Below are positions 17,918-28,171 of a stretch of 64,000 bases of DNA, in pieces; position 1 is the first letter of the stretch; each line of letters opens with the position of its first letter. The stretch is from positions 3,286,001 to 3,350,000 of the forward strand of contig OY762448.1 of the NCBI GenBank assembly GCA_963665705.1, read 5' to 3'. The position numbers were made by a program, and so were the translations under genes. The notes below the pieces were generated by a model. That model was not told the DNA's origin. It ran no database searches and saw only the letters and a program-made list of their open reading frames with translations. The DNA comes from Saccharicrinis sp963665705. GTDB lineage: Bacteria; Bacteroidota; Bacteroidia; Bacteroidales; Marinilabiliaceae.

Positions 17918-20257
17918 CTAATCAAGATTGATATCTCCTTCTGTTGATTTTTCTAACTCACGTGCGTGACCCAGGAATTCATCAACACTCATTTCTTTCA
18001 CAAAAATTAATCCGTGTGCCGATCTGATCTTTGGATTCTTATTTTGATAGAAATAATCTTTTCCTAATAGAAGCTGAACCGTTTTTAATTGATCCACCCA
18101 TATTTTTTGAGATAATAAGCTAAACTTATCATTCAACTCATAACTTGGGAATGAAGCATCTACCTGACTTAAATAACAATTTTCAAAAATCTTATCCATA
18201 GATGCCATTTCATCTAACGATACAGGAACGATTACATTTGCCTCGTCTGGAGTAAACTTAAACCAAACATTTCTATATCCCCAGATTCTCATCTCTGAAA
18301 TATCTTGCTCTTTTTGTAACTCTCTTAAAGCTTCTGCAGTTGCTTGCAACACTTTATAGTGAGTATCGGGACCACTACCTTCCGGATCAAAAGCCAAACT
18401 TAATACTGTTGGATTAACATCTTTGATCATTTTTAATAATGGAGCTACATCTCTTTGTTTTTCTGGCTGTTCTGTAAAAATATCTCCCTTATAAAAACCT
18501 AAACGATTATGAGTGATATCTTTTACTGGTACACCATAATGAGCCCATACTAATTCTTCCTCGAACTCACGAATCATACCTTTTAACTTTTGCACTGCAG
18601 GAGGATTCTTTTCTCCATCGTAGCTATTTTTTAAGATAGATAGTACTTCGTTAATTTTATCTCTTAAGTCACTCTCATCTTTCACATTATATATTTCAGA
18701 TAATGCTCTAACAATTCTGTGACACAATCCTCTTTTTTGTTGATACTTATCACCTGCTGCTAAATTAGTTACATAATGATAGATATCTTTATCCCATTTA
18801 AATTTATATCCAGACTCAAAGAAATCAGGAAATTTCACCATTTGAATATCTTCTTTATCCAACAATACTTTTGTATCATTTAAAGATGCTATTACAAAGG
18901 TATTTGTAACCGCATTAAATCCAGATGTCAATACCGCAAAATGAAATTTATTACTCTCATCCTGAATATGTTGACTAATATATGGTAGAATTCCTAAAAG
19001 AATATCATCATGGTGAGGACCTGTATGAAGGAACACCTGATCTTTTTCGATTCTTAAACCTTTATCCAGCTTTTCTTTTACAGATGCTACTACAGACTGA
19101 GGTGTTTTATCAGATAATCCCGGAATCATTTTCGTGTACTTATCTGATTTTAAATCTTCTTCCAATAAACGATGTCCGTATTTATTGATATCCTTACACA
19201 AATTGATAACTGATTTCTCTGTTTTCTCTTGTGTCCACTCACCATTTTTATATGTAAAATCTACATAATCAGTAAGTTTAGTTGCAGCACCTTCTGTTAA
19301 ATAAAAACGACTATTTGGTGATTTAGCCAATACACTTGCTGGGTAAATATTTGACATTGGTTCTTCCAACGACTGTTTTACTAAATCTGCTTTAGCTTCT
19401 CCTGCAGCAATAATAATAGCTGTAACATCAGGATTGTATGTAATTGTTTCTAAACCAATAGTGATCACTAATCTGTTCGCAGATATTTCAATCCCACCTA
19501 GGTCACCTGCAGCAACTGCCTGAGTCTCAAAATTTGTTTCGGTTAATCTGGTAGTCGAATACATATCAGATCCTCTCACATTAAAAGCAATGTGACCATC
19601 AGGTCCAATACCTCCTAAGAAAAATCCAATACCGCCTTTTTCTCTGATTTTTTGCTCATAACTACTACACCATTGGTCAATCAAGAAAACAGATTCTTGT
19701 TGAATTTTTTCTTCAGGTGTTGCAGCTTCACGATATCTTAATGACAAATCAACTTTTCCATTAGGAAAAACTTCATTAAAAGTCATTCCATTAGCTAATG
19801 GAATCTCATCACAATTTATCAACAATGCTTTATCTCGATCTAAACCGAAACTTTCTAAATAGAAATTAACTACATAGTTATAAAAGCTATTGTGCTGAGT
19901 TGAAGCAATTGGGTAAAATTCATCAATCTGAACAAAATGTAATCCGCTTAATTCAGGCTTTTTTACTCCCTTTAAACCAAATTTCTCTCTAATTGATACA
20001 ATTTCCTTCTCATTCCAATTTTTTAATAAATACTTAGTCCATTTAATAAAAAATTCCGGAGTTTTTCCTGTTGGTAAACTTATTACCCCATCAGGATTTT
20101 GTGAAACCCACTCTAAAAATCTTAATGCTGTAAATAATCCTAACTTCGGAAAATTATCAACTACAACATACGGAATATTCGTACTACACTCTTTAAGGAA
20201 TGATTGAGCTACAAAAGCCTTCTCAACCTCTGATAATTTTGATATATCGTTCTTCAT
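17918..20257 (-). CDS. Glucosamine-6-phosphate deaminase (NagB-like) fused to a PIG-L deacetylase-like domain
   Basis: A 779-residue cytoplasmic two-domain protein. Residues about 25-330 are NagB-like: ISLPTGKTP, the Asp of VQIDEFYP and the GGIGPDGHIAFN phosphate/catalytic loop at 215-226. Residues about 405-700 are PIG-L/LmbE-like: the metal motif HTGPHHDD (HxxDD-type, 411-418) and a later DPEGSGPDTH that could give the third ligand. NagB alone is about 260 residues, so the second half is an added domain; such fusions are known in Bacteroidota. PIG-L proteins deacetylate GlcNAc groups, so one polypeptide could perform both NagA-like deacetylation and NagB deamination. No separate nagA is in the operon. 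Starts 39 bases after the ROK regulator. Confidence 0.88.
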   Translation of the reverse strand: MKNDISKLSEVEKAFVAQSFLKECSTNIPYVVVDNFPKLGLFTALRFLEWVSQNPDGVISLPTGKTPEFFIKWTKYLLKNWNEKEIVSIREKFGLKGVKKPELSGLHFVQIDEFYPIASTQHNSFYNYVVNFYLESFGLDRDKALLINCDEIPLANGMTFNEVFPNGKVDLSLRYREAATPEEKIQQESVFLIDQWCSSYEQKIREKGGIGFFLGGIGPDGHIAFNVRGSDMYSTTRLTETNFETQAVAAGDLGGIEISANRLVITIGLETITYNPDVTAIIIAAGEAKADLVKQSLEEPMSNIYPASVLAKSPNSRFYLTEGAATKLTDYVDFTYKNGEWTQEKTEKSVINLCKDINKYGHRLLEEDLKSDKYTKMIPGLSDKTPQSVVASVKEKLDKGLRIEKDQVFLHTGPHHDDILLGILPYISQHIQDESNKFHFAVLTSGFNAVTNTFVIASLNDTKVLLDKEDIQMVKFPDFFESGYKFKWDKDIYHYVTNLAAGDKYQQKRGLCHRIVRALSEIYNVKDESDLRDKINEVLSILKNSYDGEKNPPAVQKLKGMIREFEEELVWAHYGVPVKDITHNRLGFYKGDIFTEQPEKQRDVAPLLKMIKDVNPTVLSLAFDPEGSGPDTHYKVLQATAEALRELQKEQDISEMRIWGYRNVWFKFTPDEANVIVPVSLDEMASMDKIFENCYLSQVDASFPSYELNDKFSLLSQKIWVDQLKTVQLLLGKDYFYQNKNPKIRSAHGLIFVKEMSVDEFLGHARELEKSTEGDINLD

Positions 20258-20296
20258 CTTATAACAATTAATTAACTCTTTTTCTATTCGTACAGA

Positions 20297-21547
20297 TTAC
20301 TTCCCATAACTTGCGATGTAATTATCAAAAATATTTTCCATCACAACCGCCAACGCTCCAAACATCCCAATTTGAGAACCAAAATTTGAAACAACCACAG
20401 TTGATCTTTCACGTATTTGTTTCATTGCATGTGTGTTAATACCCTGCTGTATAGGTGTCGTTATTAATTCACCTGAGTCGGCAAGCTTGCCACACAAAAC
20501 AATTAATTCAGGATTTAAAAGCTGGATCAAAATTGAGATTCCTTTCCCCAGATTTTTTCCGGTTTCATCCAGTATGTTTATTGCATACTGGTCACCATCC
20601 AAAGCTGCATTTATTACATTTTTTAATACTAAATAATTCTTTGAACTGGAATTATCATTTTCAAGTAAAATAGAAGTCTTCCCCTCTTCAACTCCTTTTT
20701 TAGCCATTTCAAGTATAGTTGTTCCTGAGGATACAGTTTCCATACAGCCTAACTTTCCACACCTGCATAGAGATCCATCCTCCACCATTGGTATGTGCGA
20801 AAATTCACCAGCAAATCCCGATGAACCTCGATAAAGCTTACCATCCAATACCATTCCTAATCCTATACCCCAGTCCAAATACATAACCAGAACATCCTTT
20901 TTGTCTTTGGCACACCCTAACCTATACTCTGCCAAAGCCATTGCATTTGCATCATTCTCAATAAATACCGGACGACCTATTTTCTCTTCTAACAAACTTG
21001 CAACAGCTCCCTCTTCATAATTTAAGTAGGTGTGATTTATTCCATTAACAGAATCAATTAAACCAGGCATACTAACTCCAATACCCAGTAATTTTTTTCT
21101 ATCTACACCAGATTTTGCAATAACCGAATTAATGGTTTCTACAATCACATCTAATGTTTCCTTATTATTATTTAGTTCTATAGAATACTCTTCAATCTCT
21201 GTTATTTGTTGATTTTCGGCATTATAAATAGCAATTTGAGTTTTATAAATACCCATTTCAACACCCATAACATAAAAACTATCAGAAGTAACACCATATA
21301 AATCTGGCTTTCTCCCTCCTATAGATTCTCCCTGACCTTTTTTCTCTACAATATTCTTATCCACCATCTCGCCCAAAATAGTCATCATATTGGGAGCACT
21401 AATTTTTAATCGCTTACATAGTTTTGATGTTGTCTGCGGTCCTTCTATATATAATACCTTAGCTATCCTAATTTGCTGTACATACCTCTTCTTCTCAACT
21501 CCAGCTAACTGGTTCACAAATTCTGTTTCAAATTGAAAGTTATTCAT
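20297..21547 (-). CDS. NagC-like ROK-family transcriptional regulator
   Basis: Sugar-responsive repressor or activator. I prefer the ATG at 21547 (MNNFQFETEF); the longer frame from 21607 adds 20 residues of poor composition. Winged HTH at about 40-95 of the longer frame (GPQTTSKLCKRLKISAPNMMTILGEMV), then a ROK domain with the full zinc motif H271...C281-R-C283-G-K-L-G-C288 and the Asp of FIENDANAM, so it may retain kinase-like sugar binding. As first gene of the minus operon and divergent from the cutC-GH3-GH29-GH92 operon, it is the natural local regulator of both, responding to GlcNAc, GlcNAc-6-P or another released sugar. Confidence 0.9.
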   Translation of the reverse strand: MNNFQFETEFVNQLAGVEKKRYVQQIRIAKVLYIEGPQTTSKLCKRLKISAPNMMTILGEMVDKNIVEKKGQGESIGGRKPDLYGVTSDSFYVMGVEMGIYKTQIAIYNAENQQITEIEEYSIELNNNKETLDVIVETINSVIAKSGVDRKKLLGIGVSMPGLIDSVNGINHTYLNYEEGAVASLLEEKIGRPVFIENDANAMALAEYRLGCAKDKKDVLVMYLDWGIGLGMVLDGKLYRGSSGFAGEFSHIPMVEDGSLCRCGKLGCMETVSSGTTILEMAKKGVEEGKTSILLENDNSSSKNYLVLKNVINAALDGDQYAINILDETGKNLGKGISILIQLLNPELIVLCGKLADSGELITTPIQQGINTHAMKQIRERSTVVVSNFGSQIGMFGALAVVMENIFDNYIASYGK

Positions 21548-21661
21548 AGAAGTTTTGTAAATGTTTTTGTTTTGACAGTGTAAAAGAAGTACTTTTTTAT
21601 TTATCATCCAAGACTTTTGTAATTTTTTTAGTAAAGTAGTTCTGTTTTTTTAATATTTTTA

Positions 21662-21669
21662 TATATTTG
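21662..21669 (+). promoter_or_regulatory. -7 element of the divergent plus-strand operon
   Basis: TATATTTG matches TAnnTTTG, 66 bases before the cutC start. The -33 region is weak (TTCTG at 17 bases instead of TTTG at 19-21), compatible with activator-dependent or repressible expression by the neighbouring ROK regulator. Confidence 0.5.
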
Positions 21670-21735
21670 TCCTATCATTTTACCCCGGACACTAATTTCT
21701 ATTATTAATTAAAGAAGGATCATCTATTAAAAATT

Positions 21736-22476
21736 ATGAATTCCAAAATATTAGAAATTTGTACTTTCTCGCTAGATGCATCAATAAAAGCAGAGAAAGC
21801 TGGTGCTAATAAAATAGCACTTTGTGCAGCTCCAGGAGAAGGTGGAACAACACCTTCTTTCGGCCTGATGAAAAAAGTATGTAAAAACGTGTCTATACAT
21901 GTAAATGCTTTTATACGTCCTCGTGGAGGAGATTTTTATTATTCCAAAAAGGAATTTAATGTGATGAAGGAGGATATTAAAATGGCAAAAAAAGCTGGTT
22001 GCTCAAGTGTTACGCTGAGTATACTTAATAAGGATAACACAGTTGATATTGAAAGAACTTCTCTACTGGTAGAATTAGCTCGCCCCATGTCTGTAACATT
22101 TGGCCGGGCTATTGATCTCACACCTAATCCCACCCAAGCTATTACAGATATTATAAAAACAGGTTGTCAAAGAGTTTTAACATCAGGGGGTAGAATAAAA
22201 GTTGAAAATAACATACCTTTATTAAACGACTTAATAAAAATTGCAGACAATAAAATTATTGTGATGCCCGGTTTTTCTACAAACGATCATAACTTACAAC
22301 TATTAGTTCAGCATTTAAAAACCAACGAATTTCATGCTTCGGCAAAAATTTCTTTTACTGAAGATCATCTAAGTTCTTTGGGGTTTGGAGTAAGTGTTAG
22401 TTACGACCAATCATCAATTAAAACCATAAAAGAAATATTAGATAACCATCAAAAGGAAAAACAACCTTTATTTTAA
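21736..22476 (+). CDS. cutC: CutC-family TIM-barrel protein
   Basis: A 246-residue CutC homologue: LEICTFSLDASIKAEKAGANKIALCA at the start, IRPRGGDFYYS at about 61-71 and LTSGG near 150 are family hallmarks. CutC was named for copper homeostasis, but it is a TIM barrel repeatedly found in Bacteroidota glycan loci and its reaction is unsettled. The usual FHRAFD motif here reads FGRAIDL, so the conserved His is replaced by Gly; other CutC members bind metal or ligand nearby. First gene of the plus-strand operon, 36 bases before GH3. A catabolic sugar role is inference from context. Confidence 0.85.
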   Translation: MNSKILEICTFSLDASIKAEKAGANKIALCAAPGEGGTTPSFGLMKKVCKNVSIHVNAFIRPRGGDFYYSKKEFNVMKEDIKMAKKAGCSSVTLSILNKDNTVDIERTSLLVELARPMSVTFGRAIDLTPNPTQAITDIIKTGCQRVLTSGGRIKVENNIPLLNDLIKIADNKIIVMPGFSTNDHNLQLLVQHLKTNEFHASAKISFTEDHLSSLGFGVSVSYDQSSIKTIKEILDNHQKEKQPLF

Positions 22477-22512
22477 GTTTATAAAATAAATAGTAATAGA
22501 TACATATACACA

Positions 22513-24684
22513 ATGAAAAATAATGTAAGATTCACTAAGTTCAAAACCAGTCTTTTTATTGCTGGTATACTGGTTTTATCTACTAATCTGAAAGCTCAGG
22601 TAGAAAAATTTAGAGACTGTAGCTTGTCTATTGAAGAAAGAGCTCAAGATTTATTGAATAAATTGAGTTTAGAAGAAAAAATTTCTCTTCTAGGATTTAA
22701 TTCTCCTGCTGTAGAAAGATTACAAATTCCTGCATACAACTGGTGGAACGAAGGCTTACATGGAGTCGCAAGAGCTGGACAAGCAACTGTTTTCCCTCAG
22801 GCTATAGCTTTGGCTGCAACTTTTGATACTGATATGGCACAATCTGTTGCTGATGCTATTTCTACTGAAGGACGTGCTAAATATAATTTAGCTATTGCAC
22901 AAGACAGACACCTACAATATATGGGTATTAATTATTGGACGCCTAATATTAATATTTTCAGAGATCCAAGATGGGGTCGCGGTCAGGAAACTTACGGTGA
23001 AGACCCATTATTAACTGGAAAAATGGGAAGTGCTTTTGTATTGGGATTACAAGGACCAGATACTGAACACTATAAAATTGCAGCATGTGCAAAACACTTT
23101 GCTGCTCACAGTGGACCAGAAGCTATCAGACATGAATTTAATGCGATTGTTGATGAAAAGGATTTAAGAGAAACCTATTTACCAGCTTTTAAAACTTTAG
23201 TCGATAATGGCGTTTCAGGTATTATGTGTGGATATAACAGATTAAATGGTGAACCTTGTTGCACAAGTCCTACTCTATTAGAAGATATTCTTACAAAGGA
23301 ATGGGGATTTAAAGGCCAAATTACTACAGACTGTGGTGCTTTAGAAGATATTTATCTACGACACAAAAGCACGCCAACAAGTGTTGAAGTAGCTGCCGAG
23401 GCTATTAAAGCAGGAATGAATATGGATTGCTCTGATTTAATTCAGAATGATGCAATGGAAGCCATTAACAAAGGATTAATTTCTGAAGAAGATATTAATA
23501 AATCAATCTACACTACCATTATTACTCAACTAAAGTTAGGTATGTATGATAAACCAGAGAATTCACCTTATGCAACTTTTGGTGCAGACAGTATAAATAA
23601 CCAATACCACGTTAACCTTGCTTTAAATGCTGCAGAAAAAAGCATGGTACTATTAAAAAACAACGGTATTCTGCCATTAAAAAGAGAAGAAATTGGATCA
23701 CTAATGGTAGCAGGTGAAAATGCTGCTAATATGAGTACATTAGTTGGTACATATCATGGTGTGTCTGCTAATATGGTAACCTACATTGAAGGTATTGTTA
23801 ATAAATCAGGTCCTTCAACTGCAGTTCAATATGATCTGGGTTGTAGTTATGCAGATACAGCTCACTTTGGGGGTACATGGGCAGCAAGTTTTACAGATGC
23901 TACAATATTAGTACTTGGTTTAACTCCTTTAATGGAAGGAGAAGATGGAGATGCTTTTCTTTCTAAACATGGAGGTGACAAAGCAGATTTAAGTATCCCT
24001 AAAGCTCATTTGGCATACTTAAAAGCAATGAGAGCATACCACGACAAACCTATCATTGTTGTACTAACAAGTGGTAGTGCAATCGATGTTGAAGCTGTAG
24101 AACCTTATGCTGATGCGGTTATATTATCATGGTACTCAGGAGAACAAGGAGGTAATGCCTTAGCTAACATATTATACGGAGACACCTCTCCTTCTGGAAA
24201 ACTACCCTTGACATTCTATAAATCTGTTGAAGATCTTCCTGACTATAAAGATTACAGCATGACAAACAGAACCTATAGATATTTTACTGATGAAGTAGCT
24301 TATCCTTTCGGATTTGGTTTGAGTTATACTGATTTTAATTATACATGGAAACAAAAGCCTGCAGACAAAGTTAAAGCTGGTGATAAAATTTCATTTAATG
24401 TCAAAGTTGAAAATACAGGAGCGTATAACTCTGATGATGTAGTTCAGGTTTACGTTCAATATCCTGATATGGAAAGGATGCCTGTTAAAGAATTAAAAGC
24501 ATTTAAACGTACTACTCTTAATTCTCATTCTTCAAAAGATATTGAGTTTACGATCAATACAAATGACTTACAGAAATGGGATTTAAATCGCAGTAAATGG
24601 AAATTATATAAAGGTGAATATAAAATCCTTGTTTCAAAAAATGCTAATGAAGCTGTTCTTACACATAAATTCGTAATAAAATAA
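22513..24684 (+). CDS. GH3 exo-beta-glycosidase, exported
   Basis: A 723-residue three-domain GH3 enzyme. Signal peptide to about NLKAQ (residue 29). N-terminal barrel about 45-335 with KHFAAHSGPEA (about 194-204), YNRLNGEPCC and nucleophile D273 in TTDCGALEDIY. GH3 C-terminal sandwich about 375-600, fibronectin-III-like domain about 630-720. The KHFAAHSGPE...RHEFNA and TTDCGA signatures are those of the xylosidase/arabinosidase-like branch rather than typical beta-glucosidases. In an N-glycan context that fits a beta-1,2-xylosidase acting on plant- or alga-type N-glycans; this is inference. A 66-base gap precedes the GH29 gene. Confidence 0.92.
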   Translation: MKNNVRFTKFKTSLFIAGILVLSTNLKAQVEKFRDCSLSIEERAQDLLNKLSLEEKISLLGFNSPAVERLQIPAYNWWNEGLHGVARAGQATVFPQAIALAATFDTDMAQSVADAISTEGRAKYNLAIAQDRHLQYMGINYWTPNINIFRDPRWGRGQETYGEDPLLTGKMGSAFVLGLQGPDTEHYKIAACAKHFAAHSGPEAIRHEFNAIVDEKDLRETYLPAFKTLVDNGVSGIMCGYNRLNGEPCCTSPTLLEDILTKEWGFKGQITTDCGALEDIYLRHKSTPTSVEVAAEAIKAGMNMDCSDLIQNDAMEAINKGLISEEDINKSIYTTIITQLKLGMYDKPENSPYATFGADSINNQYHVNLALNAAEKSMVLLKNNGILPLKREEIGSLMVAGENAANMSTLVGTYHGVSANMVTYIEGIVNKSGPSTAVQYDLGCSYADTAHFGGTWAASFTDATILVLGLTPLMEGEDGDAFLSKHGGDKADLSIPKAHLAYLKAMRAYHDKPIIVVLTSGSAIDVEAVEPYADAVILSWYSGEQGGNALANILYGDTSPSGKLPLTFYKSVEDLPDYKDYSMTNRTYRYFTDEVAYPFGFGLSYTDFNYTWKQKPADKVKAGDKISFNVKVENTGAYNSDDVVQVYVQYPDMERMPVKELKAFKRTTLNSHSSKDIEFTINTNDLQKWDLNRSKWKLYKGEYKILVSKNANEAVLTHKFVIK

Positions 24685-24750
24685 TTTTTTCATTTCATAG
24701 GTTAGATTTGGTAATAGAAGGTTCAGGAAAATCTTAAAATTTAAAATTTT

Positions 24751-25827
24751 ATGCAAAGGTTAATTTTAATGTGTATAGTTATAGTTTTTGTTTTCGCTTG
24801 TCAAAACAAAAAAAACATGGTATTTCCTGAACCTTCAACTACACCAAATTCGGCCCAATTAAAGCAGATTGAAAGAAAATATGGAATGTTTATCCATTTT
24901 GGAATTAACACCTTTGTGGATAAAGAATGGACAGATGGCTCCATTCCTGCAATACAATATAATCCTTCAAATATTAATGCTGAACAATGGGTTCAAACAG
25001 CTAAACAGGCCGGAATGAAATACATCATTCTAATAACAAAGCATCACGACGGCTTTTGTCTTTGGGACAGTAAATATACAGATTATGATGTGGCCAGTTC
25101 TTCAAACACAACCAATGTTATAGAAGAAGTAGCTAAAGCTTGTGAAAAATATGATATCAATCTTGGTTTATATTATTCTCTATGGGATAGAAAGGAAAAT
25201 GGTAATAATTACACAAATGAAGCTCACCCATTAAAATACCCCAAAGATTCATTGTTAGATAAAAAATACAATGAATACATGATCAACCAGATCAATGAAT
25301 TGATTGATATTACAGAAAAATACACAGGTGTTGTAGAATTTTGGTTTGATGGAGGTTGGGCTAAAGAAAATTACAGATGGCCATTAGAACAACTTTACAG
25401 TACAATAAAGTCAAGAAAACCTGAATGTCAGATAGGAATAAACTGGTCCATTGGATTACCTAATAATCCGGATTTCCATGCCGTATATCCTAATGATCAA
25501 AAAGAAGGTTATCCAATCCGATATTTTCCTAGCGATTTTAGGTTAGGTGATCCTATGCTTCCGGCTGAAAAAGACCCTAAATTATTTAGCCATAATAACA
25601 AAACCTATTATATGCCATGGGAATCAACAGTTTGCATGAGTCAAATGTGGTTTTCTAACACCAATGATACAATATATAAGTCTGTAGAAGAGCTTGAAGA
25701 AATCTACTATAAAGCTACTGATCAAGACAATATATTAATATTAAACTGTCCTCCAAACAAAAGTGGAGAGATACGAAAACAGGATATCAAATTATTGAAC
25801 CAGCTAAAAAATAAAATAACATTATAA
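24751..25827 (+). CDS. GH29 alpha-L-fucosidase, lipoprotein, single-domain
   Basis: Third fucosidase of the locus, only 358 residues: lipobox VFAC (Cys17), then a GH29 barrel with FIHFGINTF, TKHHDGFCLWDS at about 97-108 and nucleophile D200 in EFWFDGGW. It ends with the barrel and lacks the C-terminal beta domain of the two minus-strand paralogues. The three differ enough around the active site to suggest division of labour among core alpha-1,3, alpha-1,6 and antenna fucose; specificity cannot be read directly. Confidence 0.93.
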   Translation: MQRLILMCIVIVFVFACQNKKNMVFPEPSTTPNSAQLKQIERKYGMFIHFGINTFVDKEWTDGSIPAIQYNPSNINAEQWVQTAKQAGMKYIILITKHHDGFCLWDSKYTDYDVASSSNTTNVIEEVAKACEKYDINLGLYYSLWDRKENGNNYTNEAHPLKYPKDSLLDKKYNEYMINQINELIDITEKYTGVVEFWFDGGWAKENYRWPLEQLYSTIKSRKPECQIGINWSIGLPNNPDFHAVYPNDQKEGYPIRYFPSDFRLGDPMLPAEKDPKLFSHNNKTYYMPWESTVCMSQMWFSNTNDTIYKSVEELEEIYYKATDQDNILILNCPPNKSGEIRKQDIKLLNQLKNKITL

Positions 25828-25894
25828 AAACCAATAACTGCTGATCTTCATAAACATTATGAATTTGGCAAATGACACTAAAAATTTTTAAAAT

Positions 25895-28171
25895 ATGAAA
25901 CTATCGATTAGAAATATCATTTTCCCATTGATAACAAGTGCCATGTTGGCGGGATGCTTTGCTACAAAAACCAGCACTAGCGATGTAGGATTATCACAGT
26001 ATATTGATCCTTATATTGGCACAGACTACCACGGCCACGTATTTATTGGTGCTAATGTACCTTTTGGTGCGGTGCAAGCCGGACCAACTAACTACATCAG
26101 AGGATGGGACTGGTGTTCCGGATATCATTACTCCGATTCAATTATGACAGGATTTTCGCAAACACACCTTAGCGGAACTGGAATTGGCGACCTGGGTGAT
26201 GTTTTAATTACTCCTTATACAGGTGATATTAAAGTAACTCCCGGAACAGTAGAAGATCCTCTTTCGGGTTATGCTTCAAAATATACACATAACAATGAAA
26301 CAGCAAAAGCCGGCTACTATAGTGTTGATTTATTAACTTATGATATTAAAGCCGAAATAACAGCAACAGAAAGAACCGCTTTTCATAAATACACTTTCCC
26401 TGAAGACAAAAATTCCAGAATTGCTATTAACCTGGATTTAGGAATTGGATGGGATCGTCCAGTTAAATCAAAACTTACTTTACTAAACGATTCCACTATT
26501 GTTGGTTACCGTTTTTCAACAGGTTGGGCCAAAGACCAACGTCTTTATTATGCTATTCGTATTTCAAAATCTATTGAAGATTTGAAATTATTTAGAATAG
26601 ATAAACAACTAAAAGGAACATCGGCTGAATCAGATAGTTTAATGGCTGTATTATCATTTCCAACAAAAGCTATGGACAAGGTAATGATAAAGGTAGGTAT
26701 ATCTCCTGTTAGTGAAACTAATGCCATTAATAATATTGATGTAGAAAATCCTGATTGGGATTTCGATGGTATTGTTGCTAAAGCTCAGGCAAAGTGGGAT
26801 GATGAACTTTCAAGAATTATCATAGACACGAATAGCAAGGAACAGTTACGAACATTCTATACTGCGATGTATCATGCTTATACTGCACCTGCTCTATTCA
26901 ATGATGCCAATGGTGACTATAGAGGTACTGATAAAAAAGTGTATCCAAAAGCTGATTTCAATAATTACTCTATTTTCTCTTTATGGGATACATACAGAGC
27001 TGCTCATCCATTTTATACGCTAACTCAAACCGAGAGAGTTTCTGATATGATCAATTCTATGTTGGCTATATACCAACAACAAGGAAAGCTTCCAATCTGG
27101 CCTTTACATGGTAGCGAAACTGATTGTATGGTAGGTTATAGTGCTATACCAGTAGTTAGCGATGCCATATTTAAAGGATTTGAAAATATCGACAAAAATC
27201 TGGCCTTTGAAGCAATGAAAGCCTCTTCTACAAGAAATGACTATGGCGTAAAATATTTAAAAAAGATGGGTTTTATTCCTTGTAATAAAGAAAAGGAATC
27301 TGTTTCTAAAGCCCTAGAATATGCTATTTCAGACTGGTGTATTGCTCAATTGGCCAATAAATTAAACGACAAAGAACAAGAAGAATACTACACTAAAAGA
27401 TCAAAGGCTTACGAAGAATATTTTGATAAGGAAACTCTTTTTATGAGAGCTAAAAAATCTAACGGTAAGTTCCGTACGCCTTTTGATCCATTTGCTTCAA
27501 TTCACGAGTGGGGTGATTATACAGAAGGAAATGCCTGGCAATATTCATGGTTGGTTCCACAGGATGTAAAAGGTTTAATCAGCTTATTTGGTTCTGAAGA
27601 GAAGTTCATTGAAAAATTAGACAGTTTATTTATTGTAACGGGCGACATGGGAGAACAAGCATCTGCAGATATTAGTGGATTAATTGGTATGTATGCCCAG
27701 GGAAATGAACCAAGTCATCATATTCCATACTTATATTCATACGCCGGTCAACAGTGGAAAACGGCTGAATTGGTAAGAAAGATAACAACTGAAATGTATA
27801 CTGATAAACCGGATGGTTTATGTGGTAATGAGGACTGTGGTCAAATGTCATCATGGTACCTGCTTTCTTCAATGGGATTATATCAGGTAAATCCGGCAAA
27901 TGGTGTTTTTGTAATGGGATCTCCACTGTTCAACAAGGCTACGATTAAACTTAAAGAAGGAAAATCATTTACTATTAATGCATTAAATCAAAGTGCAGAA
28001 AATAAATACATTCAGAATGCATCCTTAAATGGAAAACCAATCGACCGTTCATACATTACCTATAAAGAAATTATGAATGGCGGTGAGTTAACGCTAGAAA
28101 TGAGCAATACTCCTAATAAAGAATTTGGAAAAGCTGCGGCCACACGCCCTTACTCAACATTAGTTAAATAA
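25895..28171 (+). CDS. GH92 exo-alpha-mannosidase, lipoprotein
   Basis: A 758-residue GH92 enzyme, a calcium-dependent inverting alpha-mannosidase. Lipobox LAGC (Cys21). The N-terminal sandwich starts QYIDPYIGTDYHGHVFIGANVPFGAVQAGP, split here in the family's usual form. The catalytic barrel has GSETDCMVGYS and near the C-terminus GNEDCGQMSSWY, which holds the family's acidic catalytic residues. GH92 enzymes trim alpha-mannose of N-glycans. Its stop overlaps the next start (TAATG at 28169-28173), so translation of the two is coupled. Confidence 0.96.
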   Translation: MKLSIRNIIFPLITSAMLAGCFATKTSTSDVGLSQYIDPYIGTDYHGHVFIGANVPFGAVQAGPTNYIRGWDWCSGYHYSDSIMTGFSQTHLSGTGIGDLGDVLITPYTGDIKVTPGTVEDPLSGYASKYTHNNETAKAGYYSVDLLTYDIKAEITATERTAFHKYTFPEDKNSRIAINLDLGIGWDRPVKSKLTLLNDSTIVGYRFSTGWAKDQRLYYAIRISKSIEDLKLFRIDKQLKGTSAESDSLMAVLSFPTKAMDKVMIKVGISPVSETNAINNIDVENPDWDFDGIVAKAQAKWDDELSRIIIDTNSKEQLRTFYTAMYHAYTAPALFNDANGDYRGTDKKVYPKADFNNYSIFSLWDTYRAAHPFYTLTQTERVSDMINSMLAIYQQQGKLPIWPLHGSETDCMVGYSAIPVVSDAIFKGFENIDKNLAFEAMKASSTRNDYGVKYLKKMGFIPCNKEKESVSKALEYAISDWCIAQLANKLNDKEQEEYYTKRSKAYEEYFDKETLFMRAKKSNGKFRTPFDPFASIHEWGDYTEGNAWQYSWLVPQDVKGLISLFGSEEKFIEKLDSLFIVTGDMGEQASADISGLIGMYAQGNEPSHHIPYLYSYAGQQWKTAELVRKITTEMYTDKPDGLCGNEDCGQMSSWYLLSSMGLYQVNPANGVFVMGSPLFNKATIKLKEGKSFTINALNQSAENKYIQNASLNGKPIDRSYITYKEIMNGGELTLEMSNTPNKEFGKAAATRPYSTLVK

